Source: Flavobacteriales bacterium | Lineage (GTDB): Bacteria > Bacteroidota > Bacteroidia > Flavobacteriales_F > PHOS-HE28 | Direction: 5' to 3' | Assembly (NCBI GenBank): GCA_019638085.1 | Contig: JAHBUL010000003.1 | Span: forward strand, 1-64,000 | Length of the DNA: 64,000 nt | In this document: positions 57,413 through 64,000 of the stretch, one piece after another | How positions within the stretch are numbered: position 1 is the first letter of the stretch | Layout: each line of letters opens with the position of its first letter | Translations under genes and position numbers: made by a program | The notes under the pieces: model-generated | The model's input: the letters and a program-made list of their open reading frames with translations, nothing else | Database searches by the model: none | Told to the model about the DNA's origin: nothing

Positions 57413-57643
57413 GGTGACAAGGTAGAACTGTGGTACATGAACCATGGACGCGGCAGCAGGGAATTATGCTGCCCGGGGTGCCGGGATAATGAAGTCCGAA
57501 GACTTCTTGCGGACCGCTGGGGTGAGTGATCAGGAGTCCTACCCACAAGTGACCCAGCCGGGATGGGTCGGAGATCAGTGGGTGGCTGGAACACTTGCGG
57601 GAGCGTGGGGCTGCCGCTACTGTCTATTCCGTTGAGCGTGTAT

Positions 57644-59461
57644 TCAAGGCAAGCAGTGAACGTGCAGCTCAGCTCCCAACTCGCGGCAATTGGCGGCCAG
57701 GGAAGAAACGAACCACAAAATCTGAATCGTCTCAGCCTTTCTACCGAAGGATGCTCCTGCTTTGAGTTGCGCAAGGGCGCTTACGAGTTGACTCCTAGAG
57801 ATAGACGTGATGACAAGATGAACCTTCTTCTTCACATTGGGTCGGCCGAGGCTGGTAGAATAGAACGCAGCCAAGCTTGGATGCCCCCCAGGAGGCGGAA
57901 TGACCAGTCGGGGTATTGCGGTCTTCACACCATCATTTGAATACACCTCACCCCACTTCGACATTCTCTTGCTCAGTACAGCATCGTCCGGTTCAAGAAA
58001 GCCTATGTTCTTGTGGGCTTGCCCGATGACCTCATGAAGCTTAGATGCTGAAAGACCTGGGTCACTCACATACTTGGCGTGATAGAAGGAGAGATTGTCC
58101 TTATCAATTCCAATGAAGTCTGCCCACTCCGTCGCTTGGTCATCACAGATCAGCACCTGAGATTTCGCAGCGAGCTTCTCTACAATAAACCCAAACGTCG
58201 AGTTGGAATCGAAGGTCTTTTGCCCCATCGAGAACAGGCCCTTCTCACTCTTCATACCCGCCAATTCAGCATGACCGGAGAAAACAGACATGAAGCCATC
58301 CAGATCCTCTAGTAGTCGATGGTCCTTCCAGAGTTTGCGCATTGTATAGACAAACTCCACGTTGAAGAAGTTCACGATGAAGTCATGCCTGTGGTTCAGA
58401 TACCCCAATAGGTCCTGCTCGTCTCCATCGAAATCCAAACGAATCGCTTTCAACTTCGCCGATCGAATCCCCATGGACTTCTCATACAACTTCAACTCCA
58501 AGTCATCGTAAATCCCATGCTGGATTTTCCATTTGATGCCATCGGGCACAACTTCGAAGGCGCCCTCAACAGTTTCGATCAGGTCAGAAAGCGATAAGTT
58601 CTTGTCAAAGGCACCTGAATCGTCAACCCGGTAGATGTGACTGATGCGCTGTCTCTCGACATCATCCTTCAGCTTATCAAGCTTAATCAGGATCGATGAT
58701 GGATGGAGGCTGGTTCGATGAGCTGAATAGCTAACCGGTGTGGAGAAATTGTCTAGGTACGTTGCCCTCGGCTTGAACCCATCAATTAAGCTAAACGTGC
58801 TGACTACCCAAGAGAAGAAAGCGTTGAGATCGTTCTTCTCGCTCAAGTTGTTGATACGAGAAGTGTTGCAGGAGATTGATCGCCGATCACTACCGTTTAG
58901 GACTCGCAGATTCTGTACAATCTTCTTCGGCGCTCCAAGCCGTGGTATCACACCAGCCAGATTGTTCGCCTCCATTGACTGGTTGCGAATGGCATGCTCT
59001 GCGGTGCTCAGCTGGCTTACATAGAACTTCTCAAACTGCGTCCCGCCGTCTACGAACAGACGCGAGATTGTGACATAGTCCAACGGTTCGATGTATGCGT
59101 CCAGCTCACCCATGTTGGACGCGTTCCTCTTGTAAACTGCAACGTTGTCATCGACCTCTACGATTAGAAGGAACGCGTACTTCGTTTCATGCCAACCAGT
59201 GAGTGGCTTTCTCAGAAAGCTCGGCTGGTCGGGGTATCTGAGGACGCATATTGAATAGCGGATGGTCTTGCTGCCTACAACGTGTGTGTTGCGCACAACT
59301 CGAACGAGTGGCTTCGATCCCTTCTTATCGGCGGCCACGTCCCTGAACACCTTTTCGATGGCTTGATTCGGAATTTTCTGCATGCGCTTGTAGAAGTACC
59401 CGTTCCCACTGACCAGCAGGTCGGTCAGAAGCTCGCTGTCTCCAATATGGTTGATGGACAT
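57644..59461 (-). CDS. uncharacterised 605-aa protein of putative defence operon
   Basis: No family is assigned with confidence. The C-terminal half has LICDDQATEWADFIGID, FYHAKYVSD, then SASKLHEVIGQAHKNIGFL, a pattern I associate with sporadically distributed restriction-linked proteins (TIGR04141/DUF6119 type). The N-terminal half has RSISCNTSRINNLSEKNDLNAFF. There is no signal peptide or membrane segment. The gene is AT-richer than its left neighbours. It is the last of a three-gene run, 36 bases after the membrane coiled-coil gene, with a type II restriction system upstream. A defence function is inference from context. Confidence 0.65.
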   Translation of the reverse strand: MSINHIGDSELLTDLLVSGNGYFYKRMQKIPNQAIEKVFRDVAADKKGSKPLVRVVRNTHVVGSKTIRYSICVLRYPDQPSFLRKPLTGWHETKYAFLLIVEVDDNVAVYKRNASNMGELDAYIEPLDYVTISRLFVDGGTQFEKFYVSQLSTAEHAIRNQSMEANNLAGVIPRLGAPKKIVQNLRVLNGSDRRSISCNTSRINNLSEKNDLNAFFSWVVSTFSLIDGFKPRATYLDNFSTPVSYSAHRTSLHPSSILIKLDKLKDDVERQRISHIYRVDDSGAFDKNLSLSDLIETVEGAFEVVPDGIKWKIQHGIYDDLELKLYEKSMGIRSAKLKAIRLDFDGDEQDLLGYLNHRHDFIVNFFNVEFVYTMRKLWKDHRLLEDLDGFMSVFSGHAELAGMKSEKGLFSMGQKTFDSNSTFGFIVEKLAAKSQVLICDDQATEWADFIGIDKDNLSFYHAKYVSDPGLSASKLHEVIGQAHKNIGFLEPDDAVLSKRMSKWGEVYSNDGVKTAIPRLVIPPPGGHPSLAAFYSTSLGRPNVKKKVHLVITSISRSQLVSALAQLKAGASFGRKAETIQILWFVSSLAANCRELGAELHVHCLP

Positions 59462-59497
59462 GTGCGATGTGATTGAGAAGGATACTTCGAGCGTCTC

Positions 59498-60592
59498 TTA
59501 CTTCTTGTTTGTCGGGAGAACATCGGCGAGCTTGTCCAACACTGGTGGGCGCTCATCATGTCCTGCACCATCGAGGGTGGTGCTTGGGTTGTAGCTGCTG
59601 GAGGCGATCGCGCTGTTGAGCAATTCTTCGCGCATGGCCTTGCTGCCTTCGGTCTCAGGCAGCTTCTCCACTTCACGGATGAACCCTACATAGGTGTTGG
59701 CTAAGGTCTCCTTATGCGCATACTCCTGCTCTAGACGGGTGAACTGGTTCAACTTGCGTAATGCGATGATCACCAGCCAGATCCCCGGGCCGTAAATGTG
59801 AATGTGGGAGATGAGGTGAAGCAGTGCTCCGGACCAATTGATGACTGGTTCCGCGGTGGCGATCCCGTAAATCACCAACGTCAGAAGTATCCCCACGGCA
59901 ACTCCCGCAGATATCAAGATGGGGAGCCGGTAGGCACGCTTTTGTTCTTTGGAAGCATAGGCCAGACCCGCTGATGTCGCACCTGGAAGGAGCCCTTCAA
60001 TTCTGTTGGTCAAGGCCTCGAAAGCCACCTGTTGCTTTTTCAGATCGGCCTGATATTGCTCCCGGATTTCTTCGAACTCCTTACGCGCACCCTTCAGCTT
60101 CTGTTCTTCGTTTCCCATGACCAAGTCATGGAAGTCGGAGAGATCCTTGCGATGGGCTGCGAACGAATCCGCTGATTCCTTCATCTGCTTGTTGGCACCC
60201 TCCATCGCACCTAACCAACCTTCCTTGCCATCGGTCCCATTTACCTGTTCCACGAAGGAGGTAGCCTTGGTCTCGAGCTCCTTCAGCTTCTCTTCCAGTG
60301 CCTGGCTTTTCGATGTCGTTTTTTCGACCTGACCAGTGACTGTCTTCACTTGATCCAGTGCTTCCCGGAGAGACTTCAGGAGCTCATCCGCTTGCTTGTG
60401 GCTCTCGCCGACCTCCCCAAGCTGGGCTTCCGTCTTCTTGGCCAGTGAGCCAAGTCGGTTTTTTTCCTCCAACAAGTCTCGGCGCAGGGCCTGAAGATCG
60501 TTGGGCACAGTCTCAGGGCTACTGCCGCCGTCTGGTGCGTTTGACGCGGTGTCAGTGTCTTCGGTTGCTGTTGCTTGTGTAATGTCTGCCAT
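59498..60592 (-). CDS. membrane-anchored coiled-coil protein
   Basis: This 364-aa protein has an acidic, low-complexity start (residues 1-30) and a long coiled coil (about 32-210) with regular Leu/Glu/Lys spacing. Two membrane spans follow (ISAGVAVGILLTLVIYGIA near 227-246 and GPGIWLVIIAL near 270), then a short helical tail with a conserved-looking YVGFIREVEKLPE. No domain is recognised. It lies between the J-domain gene and the 605-aa gene with gaps of about 40 bases. In a defence context it could be a membrane sensor or effector. That is inference. Confidence 0.7.
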   Translation of the reverse strand: MADITQATATEDTDTASNAPDGGSSPETVPNDLQALRRDLLEEKNRLGSLAKKTEAQLGEVGESHKQADELLKSLREALDQVKTVTGQVEKTTSKSQALEEKLKELETKATSFVEQVNGTDGKEGWLGAMEGANKQMKESADSFAAHRKDLSDFHDLVMGNEEQKLKGARKEFEEIREQYQADLKKQQVAFEALTNRIEGLLPGATSAGLAYASKEQKRAYRLPILISAGVAVGILLTLVIYGIATAEPVINWSGALLHLISHIHIYGPGIWLVIIALRKLNQFTRLEQEYAHKETLANTYVGFIREVEKLPETEGSKAMREELLNSAIASSSYNPSTTLDGAGHDERPPVLDKLADVLPTNKK

Positions 60593-60635
60593 GGTTGTTC
60601 GGTATTACTGGATAGAGTTTAATTTGGTATTGAGG

Positions 60636-61031
60636 TTATGCAGTTGCTGATGGATGGGAAGTGCGCTCATCGCTCCCGAACAACGCCGCGAGGAAAACGA
60701 TAAGGGCAATGACTATAAGTCCGATTGCCTGCAGGCTAATGCCTGCCGTATTTGACGTGGACTGAGCGCTGGCCCATTGTCCTGCTTGGCGCTCGGCTTT
60801 CTTAGCCGCTTTGGCCTGTTCCCTTTGCTTACACTTCAGGTCCTCTGTCTCGCGCTTAATCGGATCGACCAGACAGTCGTAGGCCGCCTTGACCTTTCGG
60901 AACATCTCCGCTGCGTCGAGGTTCCCGTTGTACTTGTCAGGATGCCACTTCTTGGCCAACCGTCGGTAGGCCTTCTTGATCTCTTCTATGGTCGCGGTGT
61001 GCGGTACTTCAAGCGTAGAATATGGGTCCAT
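60636..61031 (-). CDS. J-domain protein with C-terminal membrane anchor
   Basis: This 131-aa protein has a classical N-terminal J domain (residues 1-65, HPD at 30-32 in KKWHPDKYNG), a charged segment rich in Lys, Glu and Ala, and one membrane span near the C-terminus (AIGLIVIALIVFLAALFG). The J domain recruits and stimulates Hsp70 (DnaK). The anchor would hold this at the membrane, as in a dedicated co-chaperone of the neighbouring coiled-coil protein. It lacks the G/F, zinc and C-terminal domains of DnaJ. It is first of the three-gene run. Confidence 0.85.
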   Translation of the reverse strand: MDPYSTLEVPHTATIEEIKKAYRRLAKKWHPDKYNGNLDAAEMFRKVKAAYDCLVDPIKRETEDLKCKQREQAKAAKKAERQAGQWASAQSTSNTAGISLQAIGLIVIALIVFLAALFGSDERTSHPSATA

Positions 61032-61469
61032 GCGTTTTGCATTTGGTGGAATGCCGCAGGGATCTGAGTGAGCGATGCGGTTTTTTCAGCACTACCAAGT
61101 GGCATGCCGATCAACTCCAGCAAAACTGTGTGTCAGGTTAGATCTATCGTGGATAACTGAATATTTGGGCGAGGCAACCATCCTGAAACTCGCCAGGGAT
61201 GCTATCAATCGGATGACGTGAAAACTTGCGGAGCACTTGATCTGGGTCGCAGATGTTAGTGAATGCCTTAATATGTCTGCCAGAACGACTCGTCACAGAA
61301 CTGTCATAATGGCGAATTCTCGCGTTGTGCCCGGCGTGCCTCCGATATCGCAATGTTCAAGTCGCTCCTCAGTAAGAATTTAATCGATCATCACTATGTG
61401 TGCAAGTCACTCACACGCTCAGCTGTGTGCTCAATCCAATTCTTGACTCTGTACTCTCCCTAAAATCTT
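61032..61469. other. spacer without a supported gene
   Basis: The 438 bases between the J-domain gene and the HNH nuclease gene contain only short open frames with unconvincing products and no RNA gene that I recognise. The composition is AT-richer than the genome average. It probably holds the promoter of the three-gene run (minus strand). Confidence 0.4.
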
Positions 61470-62459
61470 TCAACCGGCGCGGTTGAACTTCACATCTCGG
61501 TGATATTCCATATATGTCTTTCGTCCTTCCAAGGGCAGGTGTGTGATAACGCGCTTGTCCACGAGGCTCAGCTTTGAGCAGGTCATTCGAGAAAGAAACG
61601 GAGACACAAGCATGCGCTTGTCATTGTCAAACGTGATAAGCCCTAAATCAAATAGCTTATCGTAGGTGGGGGTGAGCAAGAGCCCATTTTTCGAGTCGAT
61701 ACGTTCGACGTCGGAGGAGTCTTTCCAAGGCTTGATGTGACTCGCAATTAGCAACCGATCATCTGATACCATAGTAATAGGGCAGAATGGACACTCGTGT
61801 AATAAACCATCTCGGTATTTTCCTTGGCCTATACGAGCTTTAGAAAGTTGCTCTTTTTCTGTCGCAGGTATGTTCTCGTTGGCAATTTTAGCGGCTGCAT
61901 CAGCAACTTCGGAAGGGTGCTCTTGATTACCGAAGTAGTCAACAAACAATCGCAAGTAGTAGCTGATTGAGCCGACTGAATCACGAAGCTTGATTGCGGC
62001 TATATACGTGATGTTCGGCAACGACACTTCACGAATGAGCGAATAGTATTGATTCCCTATCGAGTTTATGTAAATCCTTGGACCGCTGATTTGGATTTGC
62101 TCTTGCGCAGGAAAAGAGATAATCTCGGGGAGTCTGCGAATCTTTTCCACACGTTCTTGCCACAAACGAGGGAGATTTTCAGCTCGACGGTATGGCTGTT
62201 CTGGTTTTCGATACTCTGGTTCTGTTGCCTCGAGGTATTTAAGTAGGTCATCGCGCAACATGAAACAGTTAATCGAAAAGCCGTGAGGTCCGAAAAAGTC
62301 ACGAACCTCAGTCCCTTCATTACCGACGTAAAACTTGGCTTCACCGTTACCACTGCCAAGTTTGTTGCTGGGCATAACGAAAGAATCCGCAATGGTCATC
62401 TTCTCCTTCGCGTCTATAACCGCGAAGCGCTTCCCCTCAATCAGTATTTCATCGGCCAT
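61470..62459 (-). CDS. HNH restriction endonuclease
   Basis: The 329-aa protein is the likely cutting partner of the adjacent cytosine methyltransferase. The C-terminal HNH domain has a CPFC zinc knuckle half (223-226), the catalytic His241 in LLIASHIKPW, Asn258 in KNGLLL and Asp267 in YDKLFD. The N-terminal ~200 residues are not recognised and probably recognise DNA. It begins 10 bases after the methyltransferase stop on the same strand, the usual arrangement of a type II restriction-modification operon. Recognition sequence unknown. Confidence 0.88.
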   Translation of the reverse strand: MADEILIEGKRFAVIDAKEKMTIADSFVMPSNKLGSGNGEAKFYVGNEGTEVRDFFGPHGFSINCFMLRDDLLKYLEATEPEYRKPEQPYRRAENLPRLWQERVEKIRRLPEIISFPAQEQIQISGPRIYINSIGNQYYSLIREVSLPNITYIAAIKLRDSVGSISYYLRLFVDYFGNQEHPSEVADAAAKIANENIPATEKEQLSKARIGQGKYRDGLLHECPFCPITMVSDDRLLIASHIKPWKDSSDVERIDSKNGLLLTPTYDKLFDLGLITFDNDKRMLVSPFLSRMTCSKLSLVDKRVITHLPLEGRKTYMEYHRDVKFNRAG

Positions 62460-62469
62460 GAATAGCTGC

Positions 62470-63705
62470 TTATCGCCCGAACTTCGTGATGTCCATCTGC
62501 TTCAAAATCGCAATCAATACATCAACAACAATACTGTTGCCCGCTTGACGATACATCTGTGTGTCACTAACATCGATTTTGAAGGTGTCCCTGAATCCCA
62601 TAAGTCGTAGGCACTCGCGTGGGGTGAGTTTCCGAATGCGACCATATCGATGAGTTACGTAATTATCTACTCCTGCGCGGTGCATCTTATGCATCGATTG
62701 CAACAATGGTCGAGCTACAGCAAGATCTGTTTCTGTGCTTGTCTTGAAGTTCTTAGTGCCACCGGCGAGCACATATTTGCTGACCTTAGGCGAGAGGTAG
62801 TACTTCTCCTCCACTTCAGATACGTCAAAAACGAATTCGTCGAAGTCCGTTTTGAGCTCTCGATCATCGAACACAAAGTCACCATGCCAGTTGAATTGCT
62901 GATTCGCTTTTTGACAAAGGGCAACAGCGCCATTGATTTGGGTATAGCGCTTAAGTCTATTCTTCGTGCTAGTGACGAACTTGATTCCCTTCTCCCGCAG
63001 GTAGTACTTCGATTCAGTATAGTCCTCGAGGAAGTCCTGCATCGTCCTTTCCAACTCCACTGGTTGTGGAAAGTTGAATGAAACGTCATGGTCAAGAAAG
63101 CCGACCACGAAAATTCGCTCGCGATGTTGCGGAATACCGTAATCCTTACTGTTGAGCAAGTCGAAATGAATTTTATAGCCAAGGTCGTGGAATACATCCT
63201 TTACAACCTGCCATGTCCGACCTCCATCATGGTTAGTCAGGCCTCGAACGTTCTCATAAATAAAAACCTTGGGTTTTGATTCGTTGACGAGCCGTGCAAA
63301 CTCATAAAACAATGTGCCCCGAGTGTCCTCTAAGCCAAGCCGCTTGCCAACCATGGAAAATGCTTGGCAAGGACTTCCGCCGACCAGGAGGTCAATTTTT
63401 TGGTTGAATTTCTTAGCGGATAGGTCGTGAATATCTGAGTGCCAATGCCTATGCCCTATCTCATAGTTGGCAAAATAGCTCTGCTTGACAAATTTGTCGA
63501 TGTCGCCTGCAAATAGAATCTCGTGATTCAAATTGAGCCTTTGAAAGGCATGCTCAATAGCTCCTATTCCGCTGAAAGAAGTGCCAACATTAATTGTGGC
63601 TTTCGGGTTTTCGAACGTACTCGTTCTCCAATCATCTATTCCGTGAAACAAGGAACTACCGTCTTCTACAGTAGTTACGCCGATTGTTGAATCGCGATAG
63701 GTCAT
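62470..63705 (-). CDS. DNA (cytosine-5-)-methyltransferase
   Basis: The 411-aa product from the ATG at 63705 is a C5-cytosine methyltransferase. Motif I GTSFSGIGA is near residue 41-49, the catalytic Pro-Cys loop GGSPCQAFSMVG has Cys113, and motif VI YENVRGL follows. The last motifs (RKLTPRECLRLMGF, RQAGNSIVV) are at the C-terminus. The target-recognition region lies at about 230-340. It protects host DNA from the HNH nuclease encoded just downstream. The frame upstream to 63771 lacks homology and is not used. Confidence 0.93.
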   Translation of the reverse strand: MTYRDSTIGVTTVEDGSSLFHGIDDWRTSTFENPKATINVGTSFSGIGAIEHAFQRLNLNHEILFAGDIDKFVKQSYFANYEIGHRHWHSDIHDLSAKKFNQKIDLLVGGSPCQAFSMVGKRLGLEDTRGTLFYEFARLVNESKPKVFIYENVRGLTNHDGGRTWQVVKDVFHDLGYKIHFDLLNSKDYGIPQHRERIFVVGFLDHDVSFNFPQPVELERTMQDFLEDYTESKYYLREKGIKFVTSTKNRLKRYTQINGAVALCQKANQQFNWHGDFVFDDRELKTDFDEFVFDVSEVEEKYYLSPKVSKYVLAGGTKNFKTSTETDLAVARPLLQSMHKMHRAGVDNYVTHRYGRIRKLTPRECLRLMGFRDTFKIDVSDTQMYRQAGNSIVVDVLIAILKQMDITKFGR

Positions 63706-63818
63706 GTGCGGCTGAGTTCTTGGAATGGATGACCTGAGTGGTCGTTGCGAACATAGAACCATAGGGGGCATCTGCCGATACTCTGTCGCTTCATTTTGTA
63801 CACATCATTGTGGTCGTA

Positions 63819-64000
63819 TCACCTAGGAATAAGGATGCGCTTCAGAAGTCCGTGTTGGAGTGCCTCATAGCAGTAAAGCTCATCATCCTCCAGTAGGCCA
63901 TCTTCATAGCGTGCCCATGCTTCGTCCGCAAGCGGAGCAAGCACCACCGGCCAACCACTCTGTACATAGAACGGTGCGATCAAACGAGGCTCGATCAAGC
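63819..64000 (-). CDS. partial gene at window edge (C-terminus, 59 aa visible)
   Basis: A reading frame enters from the right edge and ends with TGA at 63819-63821. The visible 59 residues run LIEPRLIAPFYVQSGWPVVL, then APLADEAWARYEDGLLEDDE, ending QHGLLKRILIPR. The sequence is well-formed protein with no stop. No domain is recognised. It is upstream of the methyltransferase gene on the same strand, with about 114 bases between, and could belong to the same restriction operon or be its neighbour. Confidence 0.6.
   Translation of the reverse strand, partial: LIEPRLIAPFYVQSGWPVVLAPLADEAWARYEDGLLEDDELYCYEALQHGLLKRILIPR

Noticed and set aside
61144-61353. 69-aa frame in the spacer upstream of the J-domain gene
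   Set aside because: No homology, no coupling to neighbours and poor composition.

Overview
The window looks like a chromosomal segment of a GC-rich member of the Bacteroidota (Flavobacteriales-like). Three secreted proteins end in type IX secretion (T9SS) sorting domains. There is a BtuG-like beta-propeller lipoprotein beside a BtuB-like TonB receptor, a CusA/CzcA pump fused to a TolC partner, and an ABC permease fused to an M1 peptidase. Few starts have a clear Shine-Dalgarno sequence. I saw no rRNA, tRNA or CRISPR array. Most genes are GC-rich, but the blocks at about 9.4-13.2 kb and 57.6-63.8 kb are visibly AT-richer and hold defence-type genes, which suggests transfer.

Layout, left to right. 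1-5.8 kb: a 21-bp tandem array, small uncharacterised genes, a ~148-bp repeat array surrounding a GIY-YIG gene, and a uracil-DNA-glycosylase-like/macrodomain-like gene pair. 6.0-13.2 kb: a defence-like block with a nuclease-methyltransferase fusion (type IIG/ISP style), a 942-aa DUF4365-like protein and a SEC-C protein. 13.2-20.2 kb: a secreted nuclease, a WD40 protein and an ABC/M1-peptidase transporter. 20.5-25.0 kb: a cobalamin-riboswitch operon encoding a secreted two-repeat T9SS protein, a BtuB-like receptor and a BtuG-like lipoprotein. 25.2-29.6 kb: a metallo-hydrolase, a secreted M36 peptidase, an Smr protein and a small membrane protein. 29.8-33.8 kb: a WYL-regulator operon with an AAA+/FtsH-type M41 protease and a nuclease-like 241-aa partner. 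33.9-35.8 kb: an antitoxin/zeta-toxin pair and a cysteine-rich membrane protein.

36.1-51.8 kb: an intact B12-dependent icmF, then a ten-kilobase heavy-metal island on the opposite strand (DUF3703, P-type ATPase, HXXEE membrane protein, His-rich proteins, CzcB, CzcA-TolC). A second, broken copy of the icmF 3' third follows, so the island sits between direct repeats of icmF. 51.8-57.4 kb: a DUF4160/DUF2442 pair, an HxlR regulator divergent from a DsbA-like lipoprotein, an outer-membrane protein, an AI-2E family permease and a T9SS photosystem-stability-like propeller. 57.6-64 kb: a three-gene operon (J-domain protein, membrane coiled coil, 605-aa unknown) beside a type II HNH/C5-methyltransferase restriction system, with one gene cut by the window edge.

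Two themes link regions. B12 is imported by the riboswitch operon and used by IcmF. Palindromic and low-complexity repeats are scattered between genes, and two such stretches lie in frame inside icmF. Gene 3' ends duplicated on both sides of inserted segments (icmF around the metal island, the DsbA-like gene around an outer-membrane gene) suggest how this genome gains DNA.
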